Shown: positions 38,194 to 43,859 of the stretch, piece by piece
How the letters are laid out: each line of letters starts with the position of its first letter
Position numbering within the stretch: the first letter of the stretch is position 1
DNA from: Terriglobia bacterium
Lineage (GTDB): Bacteria; Acidobacteriota; Terriglobia; Bryobacterales; Bryobacteraceae
DNA length: 43,859 bases
Assembly: GCA_021325235.1 (NCBI GenBank)
Contig: JAJPHN010000037.1
Coordinates: 1-43,859, forward strand
Direction of reading: 5' to 3'
Made by a program: the position numbers and the translations under genes
Notes under the pieces: model-generated
Told to the model about the DNA's origin: nothing
Databases searched by the model: none
The model's input: the letters and a program-made list of their open reading frames with translations, nothing else

Positions 38194-39038
38194 ACGACAG
38201 CGAATCTGTCAATGCCGTCTCGGAGGCCGCCGAGCTCTTTTACCGCAAGTTGATGTCGATCGTGGACGACTACGGGCGCTGTGAAGCCAACGCAGCAATT
38301 CTGCTCGGAAAATTGTACGCTCTGCGTTCAGATCGCACGACTAGCGACATCGAGGCGTTCCTGAACGAGTGCTCTGTGGGACCTGATCCGCTGCTGACCA
38401 TATACCGCGTCGGGCGGAAAAGGTACTTACAGATCAACAAGTTTGGCCAGCCCATACGGAGCCGAACCAAGTACCCGGAACCTGTGGAAAACAACCCCGG
38501 AGAGAGAGTGCTGCAAACATCTGAAAGCAATTGTCAGCAATTGCTTTCTCTCGCGCGCGCGACGAATACGCACTCGCATACGAATACGAATACGCAGGAG
38601 GGGGGTGCAGGGGGGAACCACGCCTGCCCCGGCTTCGACGAGCAAGCGCTCGCGGCGATCGTCGAAGCGTACCCGGTGCCAGGCCGCGGACGGGTCAAGC
38701 CGAGCGATGTCGCGGCCGCTATCGCAGCCGAGGCCGAGAGCCGCGGCGTAGCCCCGGAGGAAGTGCTCGAGGAAATTCTGGCCGGCATTCGGCGCTGGAA
38801 AGCCGAGGATTATCGCTGGCAGTCGGGACGCGTGCACTTGCTGAAAAACTTTCTCGCCGATCGCATGTGGCTCGACCAGCCGCTGCCGGTACACACGGGC
38901 TCAGCTGCCGGCAAGCGCTCGAAGACGGCCTGGCTTGAGTCGCGTCTGGCCGAGCTCAAGGGCCGGCCGCCGCCCGAGGCCGAACATGCGGCGAGCGGGA
39001 ATGGGAGCGAGCGAAAAACAGCAGGGAGGAAGCATTGA
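38163..39038 (+). CDS. phage replication initiator-like protein
   Basis: A 291-residue protein with a TTG start. The first 110 residues (Asn-Asp-Ser-Glu-Ser-Val-Asn, Leu-Phe-Tyr-Arg-Lys-Leu-Met-Ser-Ile-Val-Asp-Asp-Tyr-Gly) match phage replication initiators with a winged-helix N-terminus. A Thr/Asn/His-rich linker (about 135-155) is encoded by a repeat region that may be an origin. The C-terminal part (155-240) has Arg-Arg-Trp-Lys-Ala-Glu-Asp. It is the best candidate for the origin-binding protein. Confidence 0.7.
   Translation: MPNRILREGINDSESVNAVSEAAELFYRKLMSIVDDYGRCEANAAILLGKLYALRSDRTTSDIEAFLNECSVGPDPLLTIYRVGRKRYLQINKFGQPIRSRTKYPEPVENNPGERVLQTSESNCQQLLSLARATNTHSHTNTNTQEGGAGGNHACPGFDEQALAAIVEAYPVPGRGRVKPSDVAAAIAAEAESRGVAPEEVLEEILAGIRRWKAEDYRWQSGRVHLLKNFLADRMWLDQPLPVHTGSAAGKRSKTAWLESRLAELKGRPPPEAEHAASGNGSERKTAGRKH
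38523..38618. other. candidate replication origin inside the initiator gene
   Basis: A perfect 10-bp inverted repeat (gaaagcaatt at 38523-38532 and aattgctttc at 38539-38548, 6-nt spacer) is followed by a cgcgcgcg tract. Next come three copies of cgaatacg (38563-38570, 38581-38588, 38587-38594) and a G-rich run (38596-38618). The block lies in the part of the initiator gene that codes for a low-complexity linker, as in lambdoid origins. Origin function is inferred. Confidence 0.5.
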
Positions 39039-39682
39039 TCGCCGAAGATTTCGCCATCGGGCAGGTGCTGCGCTTGAGCGGGCTGCCAGGTTTCCCGGAC
39101 GAAGCTGGACAGCAGGAGCTCGTACGGGCGCTGCTCAAGATCGCGCTCGGGTTCGACCACTGCGCGATACTGATCGACCGCTGGCTGGAGGCGAACGAAA
39201 AAGCGCCCACCCCCGCTGGCCTCTACCAGCTCGCCGCGGTGATGGCGGCCGAGGAAGCAGCCAGCCGCCCGAAGGGCTTCGGCCGAACGTTCCAAGACCT
39301 GGTAGTGAACGGGTTTCTGTACTCGGTCTGGACGGATCGCGATGTGGCGATTCATCGCGCGCTCTCCATCGACGGCGCGACCGAGTACGCGCGCAAGTAT
39401 GCGCAGCAAGTGCTGGCCGGCTGGGAACAGTACTGCGCGAAGCAGTCGGATGCGTGGGAGGTGCCCCGCTATGCGCCGAGCGGCGTCAGCGAGCCCGGAA
39501 TATGCGCTCGCTGCTCGAACTGCGGTTGGGAGTACCTCGGGCCATTTCGCGTTCGCCGCTGCGCGTGCAAAGTGGTGTCCCGGCCGGGCCGTCGCCGCTT
39601 GGTCAGCGCCGCCACGACGCCGAAGCCGCCGCAAACCGAAACACTGCCGCCGCCGCAAGCTGCGGCCCATGGGGAGAACTGA
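39035..39682 (+). CDS. hypothetical replication-associated protein with C-terminal zinc ribbon
   Basis: A 215-residue protein with a TTG start overlapping the initiator stop. The first 125 residues are helical. A four-cysteine ribbon (Cys-Ala-Arg-Cys, then Cys-Gly-Trp and Cys-Ala-Cys) lies at about 155-180, followed by a Pro/Thr-rich tail. Position after the initiator suggests a helicase-loader-like role, but there is no family match. Confidence 0.55.
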   Translation: MIAEDFAIGQVLRLSGLPGFPDEAGQQELVRALLKIALGFDHCAILIDRWLEANEKAPTPAGLYQLAAVMAAEEAASRPKGFGRTFQDLVVNGFLYSVWTDRDVAIHRALSIDGATEYARKYAQQVLAGWEQYCAKQSDAWEVPRYAPSGVSEPGICARCSNCGWEYLGPFRVRRCACKVVSRPGRRRLVSAATTPKPPQTETLPPPQAAAHGEN

Positions 39683-39684
39683 AA

Positions 39685-39852
39685 ATGCTTTTGCTGATTG
39701 TGCTGATTTTGCTCGTGCTGCTGCTGACCGGCGCTGCGCCTGTTTGGCCGTACTCACGCGGCTGGGGTTACTACCCGGCCGGCGGCCTGGGTGTTGTCCT
39801 GCTGATCGTGATCGTGCTGTGGATGCTGGGACTGATCGGAGGGCGGCCATAG
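39685..39852 (+). CDS. DUF3309-family small membrane protein
   Basis: A 55-residue protein with a gggga element upstream. Two hydrophobic segments flank the motif Trp-Pro-Tyr-Ser-Arg-Gly-Trp-Gly-Tyr-Tyr-Pro-Ala-Gly-Gly-Leu-Gly, which is the signature of DUF3309. Members are usually host membrane proteins of unknown function. Here it is an odd presence between replication and small early genes. Confidence 0.8.
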   Translation: MLLLIVLILLVLLLTGAAPVWPYSRGWGYYPAGGLGVVLLIVIVLWMLGLIGGRP

Positions 39853-39858
39853 CAGCGC

Positions 39859-40092
39859 ATGCCGAAGCTTCGTTACACGCGGCAGGAGCACAACGACGTG
39901 CTCGAGCTGTTCCTGGGCGGTGTCGACCGGGTGAACCTGGAGGCGCTGCGGGAGGCGGTGCGCGGTCTGCGGGCCGATCGCGTGCGTCTCGATCGGCTCG
40001 AGTCGATGGCCAAACTCAATCAGCAGATCGTTGTCGATTTCGGGCCCCAGGCGGCCTCACTCTCGTTGCGCGAAGCGCTGGATCTGTTGTGA
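39859..40092 (+). CDS. small hypothetical helical protein
   Basis: A 77-residue protein. Helical with Arg/Leu repeats (Arg-Glu-Ala-Val-Arg-Gly-Leu-Arg-Ala-Asp) and a beta/loop end Val-Val-Asp-Phe-Gly-Pro. Its stop overlaps the GTG start of the following gene. No family is recognised. Confidence 0.5.
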   Translation: MPKLRYTRQEHNDVLELFLGGVDRVNLEALREAVRGLRADRVRLDRLESMAKLNQQIVVDFGPQAASLSLREALDLL

Positions 40093-40412
40093 AGCGAAGG
40101 AATGGAGCGGGATTGCCGGAACAGGAACTCAACCGGATGATGGCGGAATTGGAAGAGCTCGAGGCGAAGGCGCAGCCGGGACCGTGGCAGTGGTCCTGCG
40201 ATTTTCGCGTCGGCAACGCCTGGCACTGGAACGTGCACCGCGCCGGCCACGACGAGAGCTCGGTGTGCCTGGGCCTGGTCTCGATCGCGAATCGAGACTG
40301 GTCCATCGGGCGCTATCCGACGTCCGAGATGCAGCTGCTGATTGCGGCGCGGAATGCGGTGCCGGTGTTGATCGCGGAGATACGGCGGCTGCGGGCGCAG
40401 CAGGAGGTGTGA
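40089..40412 (+). CDS. small hypothetical protein, Ea22-like pattern
   Basis: A 107-residue protein with a GTG start that overlaps the previous stop (GTGA). Glu-Leu-Glu-Ala-Lys-Ala-Gln-Pro-Gly-Pro-Trp near 24-34 and, at the end, Leu-Leu-Ile-Ala-Ala-Arg-Asn-Ala-Val-Pro-Val-Leu-Ile resemble the repeats in Ead/Ea22-like phage proteins of unknown function. It is coupled to the next gene. Confidence 0.55.
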   Translation: MKRRNGAGLPEQELNRMMAELEELEAKAQPGPWQWSCDFRVGNAWHWNVHRAGHDESSVCLGLVSIANRDWSIGRYPTSEMQLLIAARNAVPVLIAEIRRLRAQQEV

Positions 40413-40582
40413 TGACGCACTTGCCGTGCCAGTGGGTGCTCAAGCTTAAGCCGTCGTCGACCAACGACACCCGGCTTGCGTTGCTAGAGGTCTGGTTTCG
40501 GTACTGGAGGGAGAAAACCGTGAGGCTTGAGATCACTGACGAAGCGCTGCAGGATGTGCTCGAAAGGCTGAGGAGACGATGA
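40412..40582 (+). CDS. small hypothetical protein
   Basis: A 56-residue protein from ATG 40412 with an upstream caggagg. The sequence is helical with Trp-Phe-Arg-Tyr-Trp-Arg-Glu-Lys and Glu-Ala-Leu-Gln-Asp-Val-Leu. It is coupled to the next gene by 4 bp. No family is recognised. Confidence 0.5.
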   Translation: MTHLPCQWVLKLKPSSTNDTRLALLEVWFRYWREKTVRLEITDEALQDVLERLRRR

Positions 40583-40926
40583 CGATTGATCGTGCCATGG
40601 ATCGAGTACTGCAGATGCTCGAAGAAGCGCGCGAAGCGCTCAATTCGGCGCAGACGGACATGGAACGGCTCGCGCGGGCCAACCGCGAATTGGCGGTGGC
40701 GCTCGATGTGGCGACCTTGGGCGGGTTGATGATGCCCTGGGTGGAAGACAATCGCAAGCGCGAGCGGGTAGTGGCCGAGCGGTGTATCAAGACGTTCAGG
40801 GAAGCCATGACGGAGCTCATAGCGCAAGGCGGCGCGGTACATGTCCAGCACGTACACGACATCGCTGCGGATAGAATTCGCGCTCGCGTCGGTTGTTCGC
40901 CGGCCGATTTGGAGGTGGAGGCGTGA
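40579..40926 (+). CDS. hypothetical coiled-coil protein
   Basis: A 115-residue protein with a coiled coil at residues 5-45, a short hydrophobic patch (46-58) with Thr-Leu-Gly-Gly-Leu-Met-Met-Pro-Trp, and a mixed C-terminus with one Cys. Its ends overlap neighbours. No family is recognised. Confidence 0.5.
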   Translation: MTIDRAMDRVLQMLEEAREALNSAQTDMERLARANRELAVALDVATLGGLMMPWVEDNRKRERVVAERCIKTFREAMTELIAQGGAVHVQHVHDIAADRIRARVGCSPADLEVEA

Positions 40927-41132
40927 GCAGGCGCATCGAGACACAGGGCACGATGCTCGTCGACCCGAGAAAAGAAAAAGCGCTGCTCGAAGCCATGCGC
41001 GACTATTTGGACGAACTCGGCTGGAACGCGCTCGTTGGGAGCGTCGATCGCATTCAGCAGCTGGAACCAAGTGTCGGTAATTATGAGCTCGTGCTCAAGT
41101 TTACCGGCGGCAAGCGGGAGGTGAGCGCGTGA
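40923..41132 (+). CDS. small hypothetical protein
   Basis: A 69-residue protein with a GTG start at 40923, overlapping the previous stop (GTGA). It has Ala-Leu-Leu-Glu-Ala-Met-Arg-Asp-Tyr-Leu and a beta end Tyr-Glu-Leu-Val-Leu-Lys-Phe. It is coupled to neighbours. No family is recognised. Confidence 0.5.
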   Translation: MSRRIETQGTMLVDPRKEKALLEAMRDYLDELGWNALVGSVDRIQQLEPSVGNYELVLKFTGGKREVSA

Positions 41133-41350
41133 AAGCCAAACGTTACGAGGGCACGATGGTGTACTTCGATTTCGTCTGCCCGGGTTGCAAAAGCGAAGGC
41201 GAGCTCGGGATCGACACCACGGAAGGCTACAAAACATTCGGCTGTCCAGCAGGCTGTGGCGCGACGTTTCTTCCGTATCGGGACCGGAGGCAGCGATGGG
41301 TGTTGCGATGCGTCGTGCAGCCGGTGTTCGAACCAGAGGCTAACGCATGA
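41129..41350 (+). CDS. small zinc-ribbon protein
   Basis: A 73-residue protein with a GTG start. Cys-Pro-Gly-Cys (17-20) and Cys-Pro-Ala-Gly-Cys (39-43) form a classic ribbon around Phe and Gly residues. It is coupled to its neighbours by 4-bp overlaps. The role is unknown. Confidence 0.6.
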   Translation: MKAKRYEGTMVYFDFVCPGCKSEGELGIDTTEGYKTFGCPAGCGATFLPYRDRRQRWVLRCVVQPVFEPEANA

Positions 41351-41715
41351 AGATCAACTGCGCCGATGCCATCACGATGATCGCCGGCAAGCTGTGCGTG
41401 TCCGTCGACCGGCTATACGCGCTCTACAACGAGTTTCTCGACGACAATCTCTACACGCACCAACTGCACCGCGCAGGGCGGTTTGCTCAGCCGATCGTGC
41501 GCAAGCAATTGCCGGAACTCGCCGCGTATCTCGACGGCCGCAGGATCACTGAGGACAACTGGCAGTTGGAGTTGAACGCCGCGCGTGCTCGTTTTGGCGA
41601 TGAGTTTCAGATCGAGAAGCCAGGCTACGCCTGGCAGCACATACATCCGATGCACGAGCCGATACTCCAGGGCAAGAAGGTCATTGCCGTCGAGATCTCG
41701 GAGACGAGGCCGTGA
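41347..41715 (+). CDS. hypothetical protein
   Basis: A 122-residue protein starting at ATG 41347 with a 4-bp overlap. It has helical stretches with Val-Asp-Arg-Leu-Tyr-Ala-Leu-Tyr-Asn-Glu-Phe-Leu, then Arg-Lys-Gln-Leu-Pro-Glu-Leu-Ala-Ala-Tyr-Leu. This resembles small phage proteins (DUF7736-like, tentative). No enzymatic motif is visible. Confidence 0.5.
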   Translation: MKINCADAITMIAGKLCVSVDRLYALYNEFLDDNLYTHQLHRAGRFAQPIVRKQLPELAAYLDGRRITEDNWQLELNAARARFGDEFQIEKPGYAWQHIHPMHEPILQGKKVIAVEISETRP

Positions 41716-41843
41716 GCGTTTTCTTTCTGGCCATGGTTGTCGCCGCTCTGGTCATCGGTTATCTGATCGGCTGGCGCGACGTTTCGCGATTCGAACGCCG
41801 GCGGATGCTGCTGAACATGCGGCGCAGTGAGGTCAGCGAATGA
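41712..41843 (+). CDS. small single-pass membrane protein
   Basis: A 43-residue protein with a GTG start at 41712, overlapping the previous stop. Residues 3-19 are hydrophobic (Val-Phe-Phe-Leu-Ala-Met-Val-Val onward) and the rest is basic. It overlaps the next start by 4 bp. No family is recognised. Confidence 0.5.
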   Translation: MSVFFLAMVVAALVIGYLIGWRDVSRFERRRMLLNMRRSEVSE

Positions 41844-42061
41844 GCGCTGCTGAATACGTGGTCACGATTCCGCTCGAGGACTTGCACTGGCATCACCCGC
41901 GCGCCGACTACACGCGCCGGTGCGAGCGTTGCGGTACAGCGGTCGTGCTGATGCCCTCCTCGCTGAGATATCTGTCCGATCACACGGCTCGAGTGGTTTG
42001 CTGCTTCTGCGGTGCCGCGATCGCAAAGGAGGAATGCGCATGCTCGAAATCACAGTTCTGA
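41840..42061 (+). CDS. small zinc-ribbon protein
   Basis: A 73-residue protein. Cys-Glu-Arg-Cys-Gly near 28-32 and Cys-Cys-Phe-Cys-Gly near 54-58 form a ribbon, followed by Glu-Glu-Cys-Ala-Cys. It starts at ATG 41840 in a 4-bp overlap, and its end overlaps the next gene by 22 bp. The role is unknown. Confidence 0.6.
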   Translation: MSAAEYVVTIPLEDLHWHHPRADYTRRCERCGTAVVLMPSSLRYLSDHTARVVCCFCGAAIAKEECACSKSQF

Positions 42062-42345
42062 TCCTGGTTGCGGGATTCTTCTATGCCCTGGGCTGGCGCC
42101 TTGCGACGCGCCGCCATGAGCGGGTCGAAGAGATTGCGCAGGAGTTGCGCGCGGGCGTCATCAATGGTTGGCCGCCACTACCGAGACCGCTGCCGAAAAT
42201 GCCCACGCCACCGGCTCCGCCGCGGTCCGAGCCAATCGACTCCAGCTGGCAGAGGAATCATGCCTACGCGGTGCCGAAATTCACGAATGCGGTGCCGGCG
42301 TATGTGGTCGTCGGAGAGAACAGTTTGAGAGGGGAAGGGAAATGA
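42040..42345 (+). CDS. membrane-anchored Pro-rich protein
   Basis: A 101-residue protein. I chose ATG 42040 over ATG 42034 because an aaaggagga element gives proper spacing only to the former. One hydrophobic segment (3-19) is followed by a charged helix and a Pro-rich region (48-70). It overlaps the excisionase-like gene by 4 bp. No family is recognised. Confidence 0.5.
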   Translation: MLEITVLILVAGFFYALGWRLATRRHERVEEIAQELRAGVINGWPPLPRPLPKMPTPPAPPRSEPIDSSWQRNHAYAVPKFTNAVPAYVVVGENSLRGEGK

Positions 42346-42623
42346 GTGCGTTTGCAGTGAACCGGGCGACCGAAGACAATACTCGCGGTTCCGTCGACGA
42401 AGCCATTGCGCGTGTAGTGCGTGAGGAGATTGCAAAGATCAGCCTGCGTCGGAAGCAGGTGCTCGACATAGACGAAGCGGCCGAGTACCTGGGTGTCAGC
42501 GTCAACCAAGTGCACAACTTCATTGCCGACGGAAAGCTTACGCCGGTGCGTTACGACCGCCGGCTGCGTTTTGACATCGATGACCTGAACCGGCTGATTC
42601 ACGAAAGCAAACGCCGGTCCTAG
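42342..42623 (+). CDS. excisionase-like HTH protein
   Basis: A 93-residue protein from ATG 42342; the longer frame upstream is a shadow. Val-Leu-Asp-Ile-Asp-Glu-Ala-Ala-Glu-Tyr-Leu-Gly-Val-Ser, then Val-His-Asn-Phe-Ile-Ala-Asp-Gly-Lys-Leu-Thr-Pro-Val, and Arg-Phe-Asp-Ile-Asp-Asp-Leu form a MerR/excisionase-type helix-turn-helix. It lies just upstream of the integrase, so it is the best candidate for the recombination directionality factor. Confidence 0.75.
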   Translation: MSAFAVNRATEDNTRGSVDEAIARVVREEIAKISLRRKQVLDIDEAAEYLGVSVNQVHNFIADGKLTPVRYDRRLRFDIDDLNRLIHESKRRS

Positions 42624-42662
42624 TACTGTGCGGAGCTGGGCTCGTCGGCTATCATCAACGCT

Positions 42663-43787
42663 GTGAAAAAGCGCACATACGGCACTGGCTCATTCCGGCA
42701 ACTGCCGAGCGGAAAATATCAGCTCCGCTATCACGGAAAAACCAAAGTCGTCGAGGCGAAGAACGACAAAGCCGCCGACCGGGAGCTCGACAGATTCGTT
42801 GACGAACTCGACCGTGAAGAGCGCGATGGGCCAGCGGTTTCGATGAACAAGCTCTTCGATTTGCATCTCGCTGACCTCCGTCGGATGAAACGCGACTCGC
42901 TGGCGATTACGCAACAACGCCTGGAGAAACACCTGCGCGCTATATTCGGCGACCGCGATGCCACTGCGATCAGCCGGCGCGATATCACAGCCTATGTCGA
43001 TGCGCGGCTGCAGGCCGGCGCCGCGAATGCGACGGTCAACCGCGAGCTCGCCATTGTCCGGCGCGCCTTTAAGATCGGCATCGAGGAAGAATACATTTTC
43101 AAGATGCCGAAGGTCACGAACCTGCCCGAAGATAACGCGCGCCAGGGCTTTGTCGAGGAGGATGTTTACCGGACGATGCTGCGCGAACTGCCGCAGCACG
43201 TTCAAGCACCCTGGGTGTTTAGCTACTTCACCGGCATCCGCAAGGGCGAATTGCTGAGCCTGCTCTGGGACTGGGTGGATTGGGACCGCTGGGTGATCGA
43301 GGTGCCCGGCTCGATTACCAAGAACAAAAAAAAGCGCATTATCCCGGTGTACTCGGACATGCGGCAGTTTCTGCGCCTGGCGTTTGAAAACCGCAACCCG
43401 GCGTGCCCTTACATTTTCCAGAAGGACGGAGCGCGCCTGCGCAGCTTCCGAACCGCCTTCGACAATGCGCGTGAGCGGGTGAACCTGCCCGCGCTGCTGT
43501 TTCATGATCTGCGGCGTACGGCGGTCCGGAACATGGAACGCGCTGGCATCCCGCGCACGATGGGGCGCCAGGTCAGTGGCCACCTAACGGAGGCGGTCTA
43601 CATCCGTTACGCGATCGGCGCGGAACGCGACGCGGTCGAGGTGGGCGACAAGATGCGGGCCTTCCACGAACAGGAGCGCGCGCGGCAGTCCGCGGAGTGG
43701 GAAAAATTGTGGCACGAATTGTGGCACGACGATTCCGGAGACAAACGACAAGGCTCGCCCCAAGGCGGCCCTAAGTATAAGCAATAG
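42663..43787 (+). CDS. int: tyrosine-family site-specific integrase
   Basis: A 374-residue protein with a GTG start. It has an N-terminal arm-binding-like region (1-45), a core-binding domain (about 55-150) and a catalytic domain with Arg193 (Thr-Gly-Ile-Arg-Lys-Gly-Glu), Lys near 220-224, His281-x-x-Arg284, His307 and the nucleophile Tyr316. The C-terminal tail (Trp-His-Glu-Leu-Trp-His) is encoded by the same 24-bp repeat found at 103-126, so part of the gene doubles as a binding site. It integrates at the tRNA-Leu site. Confidence 0.9.
   Translation: MKKRTYGTGSFRQLPSGKYQLRYHGKTKVVEAKNDKAADRELDRFVDELDREERDGPAVSMNKLFDLHLADLRRMKRDSLAITQQRLEKHLRAIFGDRDATAISRRDITAYVDARLQAGAANATVNRELAIVRRAFKIGIEEEYIFKMPKVTNLPEDNARQGFVEEDVYRTMLRELPQHVQAPWVFSYFTGIRKGELLSLLWDWVDWDRWVIEVPGSITKNKKKRIIPVYSDMRQFLRLAFENRNPACPYIFQKDGARLRSFRTAFDNARERVNLPALLFHDLRRTAVRNMERAGIPRTMGRQVSGHLTEAVYIRYAIGAERDAVEVGDKMRAFHEQERARQSAEWEKLWHELWHDDSGDKRQGSPQGGPKYKQ
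43703..43726 (+). repeat. integrase arm-type repeat, right copy, inside int
   Basis: The identical 24 bp of 103-126, with aattgtggca at 43705-43714 and 43717-43726, lies within the 3' coding end of the integrase. It is about 116 bp from the right core. The position inside a gene is unusual for an arm site; binding is inferred from its repetition on both sides of the core. Confidence 0.7.
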
Positions 43788-43798
43788 ATGTATTTATT

Positions 43799-43859
43799 TG
43801 GTGCGGATGGAGGGATTTGAACCCTCACAGAACGTCAGTTCTGCTGGAACCTAAATCCA
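43799..43859 (-). tRNA. tRNA-Leu(UAG), 3' part
   Basis: Read on the minus strand this is the 3' part of a class II tRNA-Leu: an anticodon loop with UAG, a long variable arm (cagaac/gttctg stem), a T arm (gaggg/ccctc around ttcaaat) and an encoded CCA (tgg at 43799-43801). The 5' half lies beyond the window. The first 17 bases of this segment are the att core, so the phage supplies the 3' half and restores the host tRNA after integration. Confidence 0.85.
43843..43859. repeat. attachment-site core, right copy
   Basis: The 17 bases at the end of the window are identical to 1-17 and cover the tRNA-Leu anticodon loop and adjoining stem. With the integrase upstream they form the right att core. 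In the circular form this and the left copy are the same sequence. Confidence 0.85.

Noticed and set aside
38596-38618. G-rich tract read as a stand-alone G-quadruplex regulator
   Set aside because: The runs are partly coding and irregular. I kept it only as part of the candidate origin.
1-43859. CRISPR array or insertion sequence
   Set aside because: No regularly spaced direct repeats with unique spacers and no transposase-like gene were seen; the repeats in the window are fibre-coding, att-related or operator-like.

Overview
This window is a complete temperate myovirus-like prophage (or its circularised genome) of about 43.8 kb. The same 17-bp sequence sits at both ends (1-17 and 43843-43859). 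At the right end it is the anticodon-loop part of the 3' half of a tRNA-Leu(UAG) gene on the minus strand, next to a tyrosine integrase. The two ends therefore look like attL and attR cores, and the element carries a replacement 3' tRNA half. The host is inferred only loosely. High GC, Acidobacteriota-like cargo and a tail-fibre gene with a Sec-type leader ending in Phe-Ala-Gln suggest an Acidobacteriota (Solibacter/Bryobacter-like) host, but this is not proven.

Layout. (i) 1-3150, mostly plus strand: att core, integrase arm repeat, small hypothetical genes, a lower-GC cargo block (DUF6941 protein plus a HicB-like/HicA-like pair in reversed gene order), then small membrane and coiled-coil proteins. 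(ii) 3171-30426, minus strand, read right to left: a small gene, micro-ORF, lysozyme-like protein, coiled-coil protein and terminator; then TerS, TerL, a DUF1073-type portal with a C-terminal nuclease-like domain, MuF-like protein, prohead protease/scaffold, cement protein, capsid, connector and neck proteins, sheath, tube, frameshifted tail chaperone, tape measure with SLT domain, baseplate (Dit-like, plug, hub, spike, gpJ, DUF2612, GpW/gp25-like), and several fibres including a collagen-like one. Two plus-strand membrane-protein genes interrupt this operon at 11407-11856 and 24459-24782. (iii) 30598-31461, plus strand: hicA-hicB with a promoter/operator, and a small Cys/His protein. (iv) 31521-32897, minus strand: a three-gene operon (possible ribbon-helix-helix protein, PAS-domain protein, small hypothetical) that diverges from (v) 32971-43787, plus strand: a long tightly packed early operon with a ribbon-helix-helix protein, RecA-like ATPase, Gp157, VRR-NUC nuclease, a replication protein with a candidate internal origin, many small Cys-rich proteins, an excisionase-like HTH protein and the integrase.

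The most distinctive part is the divergent control region at about 32898-32985. Six CTAG tetranucleotides lie in 67 bp, mostly at multiples of 8 bp, between an RHH gene on one side and a PAS-containing operon on the other. No CI- or CII-like repressor is visible elsewhere. My inference is that this is an unusual lysogeny switch built on RHH repressors and a PAS sensor. Other notable items are the portal-RNase-like fusion, the integrase arm repeats of which one lies inside the int coding sequence, the -1 frameshift in the tail chaperone, and the two HicA/HicB-type loci.
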